A stretch of DNA of 64,000 nucleotides from Lycium barbarum (taxonomy: Eukaryota > Streptophyta > Magnoliopsida > Solanales > Solanaceae): contig NC_083345.1 of assembly GCF_019175385.1 (NCBI RefSeq), positions 10,579,205 through 10,643,204 on the forward strand, read 5' to 3'. Below, in pieces: positions 12,260 to 24,092 of this stretch. The position numbers were made by a program, and so were the translations under genes. The notes under the pieces were generated by a model that saw only the letters and a list, made by a program, of their open reading frames with translations, did no database searches and was not told the DNA's origin. Every line of letters begins with the position of its first letter. The stretch's first letter is position 1.

Positions 12260-12521
12260 GGTGCCGTTTGGCCATATATACCAAAAACAAATTCACTTTT
12301 TTTGGAATTTTTGAAGTTGAAGTTGGAGTTGGCCATAGTTTTTGAAATGTATTTTTTGGTGAAATGTAGTTGTAAAAAAAGTAAAAAAAAGTAAAAAAAA
12401 AAAAATTAAAAACAAGTTTTTTGAGTTTTTGGTATTCCAGAATACAATTTATGGTCAAACGCCCAAAAGTGAAAAAAAAACTCCGGAAAAAAGTGAATAA
12501 TTTTTATGGCCAAATGGCACC
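12260..12521. mobile_element. Tourist/PIF-type MITE
   Basis: The ends are GGTGCCGTTTGGCCATA and its inverse, ...TATGGCCAAATGGCACC, with one mismatch in 17 bp. TAA flanks both sides (12257-12259, 12522-12524), matching the TWA duplication of PIF/Harbinger MITEs. The interior is A/T-rich without a reading frame of note. Confidence 0.8.
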
Positions 12522-12567
12522 TAAATTTAAGTTTCATGAATTGACGACGACGACGATAACAACATTA

Positions 12568-12840
12568 ATAGGGGCGGATTTAGAGTTATCCGAGGGTGTT
12601 CACCCGAACACCCACGGCAAAAAATTACAATGTATATGTAGGATAATTTTTTTGTGTTTATGTACATATGTTAACTTTTGAACACCCTAAATAAATGCAA
12701 ATGGTTAGCTTAAGTGGTCCAGGGGGTTCAAGATAATCTCTAGATTCTAGGTTCGATTCCCATTAACAACATTATTTTTTATATTTAGCTTTTATTATTT
12801 TTTTCGAACCCCTTGAGTGAAAATCCTGAATCCGCCACTG
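12568..12840 (+). mobile_element. SINE-like element with internal pol III-type boxes
   Basis: Starts GGGGCGGATTTAGAG and ends CCTGAATCCGCCACTGA, so the tips are partly inverted. At 12702-12765 there is an A-box-like TTAGCTTAAGTGGTC and a good B box, GGTTCGATTCC. An inverted relative lies 45 bp downstream. The boxes are central rather than at the 5' end, unlike textbook SINEs, so the classification is tentative. Confidence 0.5.
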
Positions 12841-13170
12841 ACAACATACCCAATGTAATTTCACAAGTGAGGCTTGGGGAGGGTACAAAAGCTAAATATA
12901 AAATACTATGTTGTCCCTAGGGATTGAACATAGGACACTAGAGACAATTTTGAATACCCTGGACCGCTTGAGCTAACCTTTTGCATTTGTTCAGGGTGTT
13001 CAAAAGTCAATATATGTACATAAATATAAAAAATTTACCCTATACATACACTGTAATTTTCTGCCGAGGGTGTTCACCGCCATGTAAATCCGCCCCTGGG
13101 GTAGAGGGTGTACGCAGACCTTACCCATACCTTGGCAAATAGAGAGATTGTTTCCGATAGACCCTCGGCT
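12841..13170 (-). mobile_element. TS-SINE/LINE-tail copy split by a later insertion
   Basis: The two halves, 12841-12886 (ACAACATACCCAATG...) and about 13098-13170 (GGTGTACGCAGACC...TAGACCCTCGGCTC), together make the ~120-bp tail seen at 116-223 and 62092-62210. They are separated by the inverted SINE-like element at 12887-13097. No target-site duplication for this copy was resolved. Confidence 0.65.
12887..13097 (-). mobile_element. Inverted SINE-like element nested in the SINE tail
   Basis: In reverse it repeats the features of 12568-12840: AAATCCGCCCCTGG at one tip, the GGGTGTTCACC motif, and GGGTGTTCAAAAGTCAATATATG. The pol III-like boxes are here in the order B then A (GGGATTGAACATAGG, then CGCTTGAGCTAACC). 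It interrupts an older TS-SINE-type copy, which gives a relative age order. Confidence 0.55.
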
Positions 13171-13689
13171 CAAGTAAAACAAAAGGTTCTATGGATTGAA
13201 GATGTAAATAATATTATATAATTAAATCACTTATTAATTAAATATTACATGTAAATCTCTTAGTAAGCGTTAAATAATTATCTGATAAAGGTGGTAACCA
13301 ACCTTCTATCACATATTCAAATTAGACTGTGTGAAATAGTCTTTACAATATCAGTAACTCAGTATATGTAACTTAGATTCTATCATATAATATTCTTGCC
13401 TTAGCTACGACAACATCATCTCTAAAAACTTTTTTTTCTCCATTGGTGACTGTTTGTGCGTGTCATTTGAGGTCACGAGCAAATGGCGCATTATTTAACA
13501 AGTAGTAGATGTTATTTGCAATCAACTCAACGTTGACTTTTAATTCAATATTGACTCCCTAATGTAGCTTTTAAGACAAGTTCCAACCTAAAAATCAACA
13601 ATTTGACTAGATATGATATTTTTGAACATTAACATACATCAAAAAAAAAAAATTGGCAAAGGTTAAAATTGTCCCTGAACCATGCAAAG

Positions 13690-14400
13690 TGGATAACTTT
13701 AGGGAAAATGACATAGGGTATCTACTTAAGACTCTTTATTACAAAATATATACTAGATAGTTTTCCTTATTTACAAAACATGACGTATTTTCATACACAA
13801 AATTTGAACGAATTTTTTAAGCCTTGAGCAAGATATACACATTTCATACACAAAAATTTGAGCGATTATTTTAAGTCTTGAATGTTGTATTCCCCAGACC
13901 CCACGTTATGGGATTACACTGGGTTGTTGTTGTTGTTGAATGTTGTATCAAAGTTGTATACAATGTTGTTATAGTTGTATTAATTTTACAGAAATCTAAC
14001 ATGAACTTTATACACGAAAATGTGAGCAAAATTTTAAGATTTGAACGAGATACAAATTTCATACCATTTTCATACACACAATTTTGAAAGGACTTTTTTA
14101 AGCCTTGAACGAGATATACACATTTCATACATTTTTCATACCGTTTTCATACACTAAATTTTGAGCGAACTTTTTAAGCCTTGAGCGAGGTATGCACATT
14201 TCATACATAAATTTTTGAGAGAATTTTTTAAAATATATATATATATATTTTTTAAAAATATATTTAAAAAAAACTTAATTTTTTTTAAAGCATGTTTTTT
14301 ATAGGGTTTATAATGTTATGTTTTGTAATAAAAAACTATTGCCATATTTCGTAAATATTTCTCCTTAATATGTATTATACATACTTTACCCATAACTTTA
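13690..14400. repeat. CATACA / AAGCCTTGAGC repeat block
   Basis: Irregular repeats of about 60 bp contain TTTTTTAAGCCTTGAGCGAG, ATACACATTTCATAC and ACAAAATTTGA. The same family, reverse-complemented, occupies 53920-54800. The flanks mention AAAACATGACGT and TTTTCCTTATTTACAAAA in both places, suggesting a defined element rather than chance low complexity. No terminal repeats could be fixed. A 48-bp retroinsertion sits inside. Confidence 0.55.
13891..13938 (+). mobile_element. 48-bp LINE/SINE-tail insertion
   Basis: The segment TCCCCAGACCCCACGTTATG... to (GTT)n is the last 48 bp of the TS-SINE/RTE LINE tail. It is flanked by the perfect 10-bp duplication AATGTTGTAT at 13881-13890 and 13939-13948. 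It interrupts one unit of the surrounding repeat block, so it is younger than the block. Confidence 0.7.
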
Positions 14401-14506
14401 ACCTTCGTTTAAACTTGGTCTCGAGTGTTCTCATGTAGTTACAAAATGGCTGAAAATTGTCCTTTTGGACTGATGAGCCTTATTTTTCTGTATTTTTTAT
14501 TTTAAA

Positions 14507-14891
14507 CATTTTTTTTGTTCGGATTGCCCTTCAAAAGCACTGGTCTTTAATTTTTGCCCCTTAAATTGGTGGTCTTTAATTTTTTACCTTCGCCTAATAC
14601 CTGAGGGTTGTGGGTTCGAACCCCAGCTCAATAAATTTAAAAAAAAAAAAAGGAATTTCGCAAGGCAGAGTACCTGCATCAGAATTTTGAATGCAAAACT
14701 CTACGTTCCAAACTCTGTCTGAGGCCTAACTTTGCTACAAAACTCTGCCTTGCGATTTTTATTTGTTTTGACTGAGCCAAGGTTCGAACTGCAAAGCTCA
14801 TGGTATTAGGTGATGATAAAAATTAAAGACCACCAATTTGAGGGACAAAAAATAATGACCATCCCAAAATAAGGACATTCCTGCGAATTGC
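14507..14891. mobile_element. Foldback element, copy A
   Basis: Left end ...GGATTGCCCTTCAAAAG followed by GGTCTTTAATTTTTGCCCC; right end is the inverse. Inside are the tRNA-like GGGTTCGAACCCC, CGCAAGGCAGAGT and, inverted, AACTCTGCCTTGCG and GGTTCGAAC. The element can fold on itself almost throughout. It belongs to the family at 14978, 24834, 53106 and 54838. No convincing target duplication. Confidence 0.7.
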
Positions 14892-14977
14892 CCAATTATA
14901 AATATTATTTTTAGCCCATTTTATACACCACATATCTATATTAAATTAAAATTGACCAAAGAAATGGGGGAAATTTC

Positions 14978-15439
14978 CACGACTGCCCTTATTCGGTGGT
15001 GGTCTTTAATTTTTGCCCCTCAAATTGTTGGTTTTTAATTTTTGTCTTTCGCCTAAAAGCTCATGGGTTCTGGGTTCGAACCCCGCTCAGTCAAAAATTT
15101 GAAAAAAAAAAATCAAAGAAAAGTTTTGGTTTCGCAAGGCCGAGTTCTACCTTCTAAGACAAAGTTTGTCTTAAGGTAGCAACTCTACCCTTAAGGCAGA
15201 GTTTGCATGAAACTCTCAATTATTAAGCTAAGTTTGCCTTCAGGCATAAGGCAAACACTGTCTTGCGAATCCAACTTGTGCCTTGTGATTTTTTTTTTTA
15301 ATTTTTGATTGAACGGGATTCGAACCCGAAATCTCAAGGTATTTTCGGTCACGTTTTTAAGCGAAGGACAAAAATTAAAGGCCAACAATTTGAGGGGTAA
15401 AAATTAAAGACAAGTGCCTTTAAAGGACAATCCGCGCAA
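14978..15439. mobile_element. Foldback element, copy B
   Basis: Same architecture as copy A: GGTGGTCTTTAATTTTTGCC at the left, CTGGGTTCGAACCCC, CGCAAGGCCGAGTT, an internal stretch of CTTAAGGCAGAG motifs, then the inverted set ending GGACAATCCGCGCAAAAAC. The core has TTAAGGCA/AAGGCATAAGG units instead of the CCGGCATA units of copies C and D. No coding capacity. Confidence 0.7.
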
Positions 15440-15989
15440 AAACAAAAGTAGAAGAAGAAGAAGGAGGAGTAATGGAACAAATATGCCAATATCAGCTTAA
15501 CTGTAGCCCATTAAAATATTTGTGTTTTGGTTTAAAAAATCAAGTAAAAGATAAAATAAGAAAATGACGCGAAGCAAAAAAATAAAAATAAAATTGATCC
15601 CTTGGGTGGATAAGATCCAATATCGTCATATCGATGTATGACAAAAGGTAAATATTTAAAATTCAGAGGTAGAAAAAGTTATTAGAAAAAACTACTAGAG
15701 GTCATTATTTGTATCAATTTCTAGCTTTCAATTACAAAGATCTTCTTTGGAATTATTTGAAGATATCTACATGCTTGGACACAGTCAAGTCTTCAGTCGT
15801 ATAGATTATCTTTTATGGAGTTATTTAAAAAAAAAAATTGTTTCCTACTCGATATCCGATACTTGCTTTGAGGTCCGACTAATTCTGATTTGGTTGAGAA
15901 ATCTCACACGTAAAGCCCTCCTATCAAAGGCGACTCAACTTCATTCTCAGAGCAAGAACTTGCAATACAAGAAAGAAGACATTTGGCAA
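15440..15989. other. Intergenic, nothing recognised
   Basis: AT-rich DNA between a foldback element and a CACTA-type end. Reading frames reach about 80 codons (15747-15992) but show no familiar motif or codon pattern. Confidence 0.5.
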
Positions 15990-16327
15990 TAATTTTTTTT
16001 TGTTGCCATTGATAGGTTATTGTTGCAAAAAGTACTTTTGACAATAACATTTTTTTTTCTTGTTGCATAAACTTTTTCCAACAGCTGTTATTGCAACGAC
16101 GTACAACAACTTATTTTTTTTAGTTGCCAAAAGTACTTTTTGCAACAATAGTCAATACTATATGATAACAAAATTAAATTTTTGGCAACAAACAAGATGT
16201 TCATTTTTAAAAGATTCATCATATATGTTAACAATAAAACTAAATTATTATCAAATATTGACTTTTTCCAATTATATTATTTTTGTTGTGAAAAGAGTTG
16301 TTGCAATTTCTATATTTTCTTATAGTG
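15990..16327. mobile_element. One end of a CACTA-type element
   Basis: The right edge reads TATTTTCTTATAGTG, the inverse of a typical CACTATAAGAAAATA terminus. The stretch is full of TTGCAACAA/TTGTTGC subterminal motifs. It includes a perfect 20-bp inverted pair at 16020-16039 and 16129-16148. No matching left terminus was found, so this is a remnant or a solo end. Confidence 0.55.
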
Positions 16328-18139
16328 TTGAGAACTCTATTTAAAGATGGATGAGTACTTACCACTCTATCACAATTGTTAGTAATTTTTACGGTGTTAG
16401 ATGAATTAATGATGATGGCTATGTTGAATTTATTATATTATGTTACCATCCGAGATAAGCAAGTTCTTACCATAATTTCTTGAATTAATTTTAACCCAAA
16501 TGTTAGTCTAGAAAGTGGTATAATTGAACATATCGCTAAACGTAAACGTGACACCAATGAAATAATATTCAGTTTGACAAAGAAAGATAAATAAACTAAT
16601 CTGAACAGTTATATAAATATTTAAACTTTGTCATTTGTCATTTTGACCTGGACCTTCTTTTTTAATAATATGAGTGGAATTCAATTTATGCAAGTCTGTT
16701 CTCAAACAATGGGCAGGCTTCTTTACAATTTCTCCAAGGTGAAAGACCAAATTATTTAAGAATATAAGGATTTAAATATTTATTTTTTTAATTTAACAAA
16801 AAATAATTCTGCTCTACAACTGGAAAACAGTAGAAATGAGAGAATCAAGAAAGAATCGAAACTAGCAACATTTTAAAGTGGGAGTTCTCTCACAATTACT
16901 TTCTCTGCTCAATCATTTATATCCAAGCAAAAAAATAATTACAAGTAGGAGCATTGACGTGATGAAAGCATGCCTTTTTTTATTTTTATTTTTTGTGCTT
17001 TGATAATGTAATACCGTTGACTTTATTTAGATTACGTAACTATATTAGTTATAAGTCAGAGTTAGAGAATCTTATAAGTCTGATAGCCAGACAGCTCAAA
17101 TGATTCATTGTACGCTATGTGCTTGCATTACAAATTAAAGAAATTGTATAGTTATAATTTCCAAGTTTGAATTTCAAAATTAATAATTCTTCTTCAATAT
17201 GTAATAAATATATTCTTAGAAGTATATACGTGATTAAGAGTATCTTTGAATGTGAAAGTCAACAATTTGGAATCTAATTAATCGGTAGCAATTTGTGTTT
17301 AAGAACCGATTTATATCATTTTCAACAACGAAATGATAGCAACCGATTGATTAATTAGGATATTTTCTATAAGTAGGAAAGAGGAGAATCCAATGGAATT
17401 TTAATGGCCTGGTTTCTCTTGGCCATTGCTTGCAAATTCTAATTTCTAACTGTATTTCTAGGTCAAAAACTTTTCAATTCCACGTTATTTTTACTTCTTT
17501 ATTCTTATAATAGTTTAATTTTGTGCGACGATCTATCCTTAAGTAGTGAAAACAAAAAGATAGAGGAGGAGGGGACTTTTAGTGAGATTTGAAAGTCTGC
17601 ACCTAAGGGATCAAGATTAGTTAAGAAAGACTTTAGTTATACAGGATTTACTACGTAAGGATTGCAACGATATATGATTCTAATATAAAGATTATCTTTC
17701 ATTAAATATTTAGTTGATGTACTAAAATTAATATATAGTAATAATCTAAAAGTGTGTGTTTACTTTTCAAATAAAATAAAAGTTTGTTACTGTTGAGAGG
17801 GTTAGTTTGTCCCTTTAGTTATTTTAATCAATGTATTGTTAATGCGTTTTATTTTTATTCCACAATTCATCCAACATTATAATATATAAATTCTCATATA
17901 AGTTATGCATATATTATTTGTGAGAAAAGGAAAAATATAAACCACGCGTTATTTTATTTATGCAATACCCAATGGTATCAAGACTAGTAACGATAGCCCG
18001 GGGAAAGCCCTGACCCAACATGAGCAAAATTATATTATTCTATTATTATACGTTATCTGAAACTTTCAACTAATCTTTTTGATCTATCTAAGAAAAAATA
18101 AAGAGAAAGTGAAGATATTAAAAATGGTTCAAGTACTAT
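16328..18139. other. Intergenic, nothing recognised
   Basis: AT-rich sequence with many short stop-interrupted frames. No gene, terminal repeat or retroelement protein motif was recognised. Confidence 0.5.
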
Positions 18140-18440
18140 AATATTTAGAAGTAATAAAGTAACTTAATCCTGTCATTTCTTGGCTACAGTTGGCAAGAGA
18201 ATACTCAACCTTTTTTTGAATTATATTTGCTAAATATATTTTTTTGATTTTATTTAATAATGGTATAATATGATCAATACTTACTGGCACTAAGCATAAA
18301 TCGAAAATATTTAGAAGTAATAAAGTAACTTAATCCTATCATTTTTCTGCTACAGTTGGCAAGAGCATACTCTGGCAAGAGCATACTCAACCTTTTTTGA
18401 ATTATTTTTGCTAAATAATTTTTTTCAATCTTATTTTAAT
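18140..18440. repeat. Local direct duplication
   Basis: A segment of about 120 bp starting ATATTTAGAAGTAATAAAG occurs at about 18140-18255 and again at about 18307-18437. The second copy has an internal duplication of TGGCAAGAGCATACTC (18357-18388). No protein coding. Confidence 0.75.
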
Positions 18441-18538
18441 TAATAACCATCTTAATTCTTCAACTATACTCAAATGCTAATATAAAAGTAAGCATTCTGC
18501 TTAGATGGAGCCATGGCGACTATAATTCTTTTTAAAGG

Positions 18539-19500
18539 TGTCACGCCCCGAACCATGGCCTGGGCGAAATACGACACTCGGTACCTTACTTCATGTGACC
18601 GAGCGAACCACATGGCTTGCTGAATCATCATGAGGCATAACATGAGCGGAATATAACGTGAATGCATGATAAGCCTTTATGAAACGTAGTAAGTCATAAT
18701 ACTTAATAAAAATACTTGTTTAAACATGAGTGCGGAAATAACATGAATGAGCCAAAATGGCTATACGACTCCGAATGTATGATATAACATAACTGACTTG
18801 TCTAGTCTATGAAACCTCTAACATAAGTCTGAACATGGAAAACATACTCGCTGGGACAAGGCCCCCAACATACCTTAGATGCAAAACTAATCATAAAACA
18901 AAAGTTGACTAAACCCCGAATGAGTTGGGGCTCACCAATAAGCTGATACGAATGTTGTTCTACTGAGCAGATGTGTCGTCCTGTATATTAGTACCTGCAT
19001 CATGAAATGCAGGCCCCCGGGCAATAGAAAAGGGACGTCAGTACTTTGAATGTACTGGTATGTAAAGCAACTGAATGAAATAACATGGGACATAAAATAA
19101 TAATGATAGGAACTGAAACCTGGTGATGAACATGAACACATATATATATAACATGGTAAAAATATCATAAGTAGGGAGAGCAATAACTTATAGCCCATCC
19201 ATGGTCTGGTGATTGTGTCCCGCCAGCAGAACACTCAATCTTTGCCAGGGAACATGAGATTTAATAAAATATGAAAGGATCCAGTCATTATGAGTGATCG
19301 TCCGGGACATGGGTGGAGCGATCATCATCCTACGGTGGCTACGTAGTTTCAGGCTATCTGAAGCCCTCCTCGGTAATTAAAGCAACTCCCCAAAACATGA
19401 ACATAATATAGTTGGCTAAGAAGCCCATGATTTTCATGAATTAACTTGTACTTGTTTTGTAATCATGATTTCACGAAATAACTTGTATTTCGAAGCAAAA
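18539..19500. mobile_element. LTR-retroelement-like fragment
   Basis: Starts TGTCACGCCCCGAACCATGG, an LTR-type beginning I associate with Solanaceae Ty3/Gypsy elements. It continues with GC-richer, non-coding sequence distinct from the AT-rich surroundings. The other LTR, a primer binding site and a target duplication were not found. It could be a solo or truncated LTR; the right boundary is a guess. Confidence 0.4.
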
Positions 19501-19511
19501 AGAAAAAAAAA

Positions 19512-19547
19512 GCTCAGATCCGTCTCAGATCTACGACGGATCTGAGC
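19512..19547. repeat. Perfect 13-bp hairpin
   Basis: GCTCAGATCCGTC and its exact inverse GACGGATCTGAGC are separated by 10 bases. It precedes a ~380-bp stretch (19550-19920) rich in TGAATACA/TGTATTCA motifs. No gene is seen there. Confidence 0.7.
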
Positions 19548-19919
19548 AGTGCATACAGGGTTTCTTGCCGAAGTAACGACGGAGCTCCAGATCTATAGCT
19601 TTTCCGGTGAGATATAGCGATTGTATTCATATTTTTAGGGTGTATTTGTTAATTTTTGGTGTATCTATGTGTTTATGTATTCAATTTTGCTCGTTGTATT
19701 CATGAATACATCAAGCTCATTTATGAATACAGATAGTCATTTTATAAATATAATGGGAAAAAAATAGTTGTATTCAAAAAAAAAAAAAAATACGAATACA
19801 AGGACGCACTTACATGAATACAATAAGTTAGTAGCTGACTTTAGCTACATGTTTGCTACACTTAGTAAATATATAATATGTAGCTACCAGGCTTAAGTTA
19901 GTCATTTATGAAATTTTCC

Positions 19920-22650
19920 CTTTTTTTTAATCTCTTTAATCTATGTAACAAATTTCTTATAAAAAACAAATTCATTTTGAGACGGAAAAAAAAAGTAAGA
20001 AATACTAATTGAGTATATAACTTAATGTCGTTCTATAATGAAATAGATGAGAAGAATGAGATTTTTTTTTATTAATAATAATCAAAACTCTGCTATCTAT
20101 TTTTACAAGTAAAAATAGCATGTAATAATAATTTTATAAATATATTCAATGAAGGTAATATAAAATAATTAATAAAAATTGAGGTATATTCTATAACAAA
20201 TTCTTAAAAGATTATCTATTTATATTATAAATGAATTTTAAATTATAATTTAAGACATCACATTAATGACAATCAAAACTCCTTTATATATATAAACACA
20301 TACATATATATGTAACAATAAACAGTAATGTGTGTGTATATATTAAAATATTATCATAAAAAGTAATATTTGATTTTGTGATAAATTCAAAAATGGATTA
20401 TATTTGAATTTAAAGAAAAATATTAAATATCTTGGCTAAAGCATTAAATTTTACATAATGTAAAATGTATTATATAGATGGAGAATTGAAAATGTCAAGA
20501 ATAAAATACATATTGCCTAGGATAAGGGAAAAAATGTTTACTGTTTATAATTGAAGAAAGAGTTTGATTTTTAAAGTAAAATTGGGAGTGATTTTCATCC
20601 ACAACTTTACATATATTCTTTCAAAACCCAATCGGTATAATATTGAGGTATCATTGAAATTTGAAACAATGCATTTTAAAGGTTGTGAATGGGACCCATA
20701 CATTTAAAAGAAGACCCAATCAAATGTAGAGAAAATAGAGATATCTAAAATGTGAATGACCCACAGATGAAAAGCTCTGTGGCATAATAAAGCTGCACTG
20801 ACACAGGTAATCCCGCAAACACTATTGAGAGTGAGGGCTTTTTGGTCAATTCACATTGACCCGAAGCTCCTATATTCTCTCTTATTAATAGTAGTAAGTA
20901 ATAGTAATAAAATACAAGTCTCTTAGCATGGTTAACTCAAAATCGATATGTAACTAGTTTGGCAAAATTGTCAAGATCTGATAACATGTGCACCCATGTG
21001 ATCAGTAATTTGTTTATCATTATTTTATTTTTCACTAAGTGTGTTTCCTATTAATCATTGACCTAGTAGATATTAGATATCATGTTAGCTCTAACTCCAG
21101 TGGTCTGAAATTTTAAAAGAAAAATAAAAGAGTCTTTTCCCGTTCTTAATTTTGTTTCTTCTGTCAAAAAACCGAAGAACAATGAATCTGGCCCAATAAA
21201 AATAATGAAAATTGTTAAAGTCTACATCTCTACTAAATTAACTTATTAAAAGGGTAAAAGGTAGCTAGGTAAAATAAACGTACGGTATTAAATTGGAGTA
21301 TTAATTAAAGAAACAAAGGGTTAACTTTAAATTTTCATGTTAAACGTGCTCCATTGGATATGCGGTACTGAGAAAAGTGGTAAAAAGAACTTTTGGGAAT
21401 TAGAGCTAAAAAGAGTCACTTACAATGGTGGACAATTAAAGTTAGCTATAAAACCTATTTTCCCATAATCTTTATAACAAAAGTTGATCAACAATTTATA
21501 GGTAGAAGGTTCAGTTTTACTTATGAAGTAGTAATTGATTTGTTTCAAATTTGTCTCTAATATATACAGTAATTATCTAGCTTGTCTCCAACATTAGTTA
21601 CGGTAGAGCTGCGTAGACAAATAAAATATTTAAACTTACCCCTAAATATCAAAGTGGTTTATATATATCCTCTATAATAGTTTGTTATGCCCTTAGATAA
21701 TTGAAAAGGTTCAAACGTACCCTAACAATTTAAAAGGTTTGACAATAGAATGGTTAAGTATTTGCTGTTTTCTGTTTATTTCAAATGTTGGTCTCGAAAA
21801 GTTATTAAGGTATTTTCAAGTAATATTGGAAGTATAAACTACAGCTAGTCAACATTGGTGGGTTCATATATTCCCTTAGAATCTAAGCAAAATTTTAACT
21901 TTGTGCTTATCTTCCGTAATATTTTAATTTATAATATAAAAATACATTTATTTATTTGTTAAAAAGCTTTGTCCTTTAGTGTGCAAACCTCCTCACATAT
22001 AACCTGAGCTAAATTCGTGTATTGTTTTTTATTGGGGAACATCAAAATATTTTAATTTTGAAAGTATAGTGTACATTTGAAATCCTCTATATTTAATTTG
22101 AATATCAAGAAATTCTTTGTGACTTTGTGCATAAATAAATCTTAAGAATCTGGGTTAGCTTCATTCTGACATCCAACATCCTAATTAAGGGTTGATTAAT
22201 TGAGTTTAAACGAGAAGATAACTATCATAAACAAAAGGAAAATACGTTTATATTTGATTCCATTGGCGAGAATATATGGTAGTTTTTCAAATATATTGTC
22301 CATGAAGTCAATCGCAAATCTATATTTACGTATAGGATTAATAATTTAATAGCATTTTTTATCTCTTAATTATTAATAAATTTTAATCCATGTGATATTT
22401 GACTAAACCCATTTATCCTTAAACTACGTGAAATGGTTTTTATCCTTTTGCTTGTGAGTAATCACAAAATTACTGGAAGTTATATCAACCATTCGATTCA
22501 TCATTTAATTACTCATATGTTATGTTAAACTTGTATTGTTACCTCATTTTTTAGGGTAATGAACTTCTAAAAATAATCTAGTTGTAACACGTTTTCTATA
22601 TAAACAGACTAAAAACACTCATTTTAATTAATTGTTATATGTGATGAGTC
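19920..22650. other. Intergenic AT-rich DNA, nothing recognised
   Basis: Long AT-rich stretch with runs such as ATATATATAAACACATACATATATATG near 20285. No reading frame of 60 codons or more, no terminal repeats and no RNA gene recognised. Confidence 0.5.
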
Positions 22651-22689
22651 ATATATCACACAAATCAAAATCAAAATTTATTCACAACT

Positions 22690-23345
22690 GAGGGTGATGC
22701 AATCCAAATTACCATGGTGACGACTCAAGTGTTCAAGCCGAGGAGACCCAAATTGAAGCCCGAGAGGATGTGGATTGAAGCCCAAGATCTGCCCCACAGA
22801 AAGAACAAGTCTAGCGGCCCAAATTAGGACTTCTAGAAGCTCTAGTGTGAACATGAGGGGCTGGTCTAATGTGAACGAAGGAAGCTTCCCTTTTTGTGTT
22901 TTCTAGGCTATTTTGACTTTCATAATGTGTAGGGGCTTTCTAGGCTTCTAGGAGTATGCATTTTGTAGTCTTCTATGCACCTAGAAGACTACACTTCCAT
23001 TTATTTCTTTTGACTAGTATATTTTAAGAACCTTATTTAAAGTTGCTTGAAAATCATTCGAAGGGAACCTATCTTGAAATATATGAATATTGAACTTTTC
23101 TCTCTAGTTGAGACTTGTGATTTGGTGGACTCCAAATTGTACAACGTTATTTTGATCATTCAATTTGCAAGAGATTGTTATTCTCTTGAGGATTGTTGCA
23201 TAAGATAGGTGCCTTTGATCCTTTTGGAAGGTAACTAGGACTAGTTCTTCTAGTTATTGTCCAATTGTTTATCAATTGTGTCTTCTTTCTATCTTGTCTT
23301 TATTTTCTTGCATCAAAGGGACCAAAAGTGTTATTACACCTCACA
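22690..23345. mobile_element. Possible retroelement remnant
   Basis: A GC-richer island (GAGGAGACCCAAATTGAAGC..., TTCTAGGCTTCTAGGAG...) in AT-rich DNA, ending near CTTGCATCAAAGGGACC and CCTCACACA. The style resembles the 3' end of a retroelement with its LTR. No paired LTR or diagnostic domain is visible, so this is a weak call. Confidence 0.3.
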
Positions 23346-23914
23346 CATATGTTAAATAATATTTTTTCAACACTATTTTTTTCATAATCGAAAATCTTCA
23401 AAGGTTTGTAATGCAAAAGTTCAGAACTTGGTGGATAATGAACCTCCTTCTACCTTGCGTGCTTAATTATCAGGTTTTAGTATATGACATGATTTTCATT
23501 AATTAAACATGACACAATTTGCATTATAATACCATTGAATATTGAATTATGCGACATGAAAATTATTTAGAAGTAACTTAGGCAACGTAGAAGATTTCGA
23601 AAACTAAAACCACCCCCCATAAAGGGAAAAAAAATGGGAAAGAGAAAATTTTTAAAAAAATACGTAAAAAATAAATTAGGTGGAAAGAAAATGGGATATT
23701 AAAATTTATAGTTTTCATTTTTACTATTTCTTGCGGGGTTGAGTGGTATTTTTCATGCTTCAATTTGTAAATATATTGGATAATTTGGTCAACGGGAATC
23801 TTTTCGCATATTCTCCTCCTCCTAGAAACAGGTTTTAAGAGGACATCCCTTGCAAGCTTTTAGGAATAAGTTTTAATCTTGTTTACAGGTTGATTTTGAG
23901 CCTTTGCTCTTCTA

Positions 23915-24092
23915 GGCAGTGGCGGAGTCAAGAGGGTTCAAAATAAGAAAAAATAAACAGACGAGAAAATTAAATGTGATTCAACATCTATTTTATATAT
24001 ATAATCAAAAATAAATTAAACCGTATATAAATAGTATTTTTGTCCACCGAAGGGGATTCGGATCCCTTGGCCCTATGTGGCTCTGCCCCGGC
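23915..24092. repeat. GGCGGAG-type dispersed repeat
   Basis: Begins GCAGTGGCGGAGTCAAGAG and ends near ATGTGGCTCTGCCCCGG, with partly inverted tips. It contains TATATAATCAAAAATAAATT and GGGGATTCGGATCCC. Same loose family as 4574-4737 and 36486-36690. Confidence 0.5.

Larger units (their letters stand above)
10830..13620. repeat. Tandem duplication, unit 2
   Basis: Diverged second copy of 4400-9685, in the same orientation. It lacks the hAT element and the GGCGGAG repeat of unit 1. It carries its own insertions: mini-CACTA (11034-11295), Tourist-type MITE (12260-12521) and a SINE-like cluster (12568-13170). The last clear homology is the CTTTTAAGACAAGTTCCA segment near 13570, matching 9626. 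Confidence 0.75.

Noticed and set aside
11034..16327. One large CACTA element from the CACTACTAAA end to the TTTTCTTATAGTG end
   Set aside because: The two termini differ after the first five bases, no transposase lies between, and the left end has a nearer partner at 11295.
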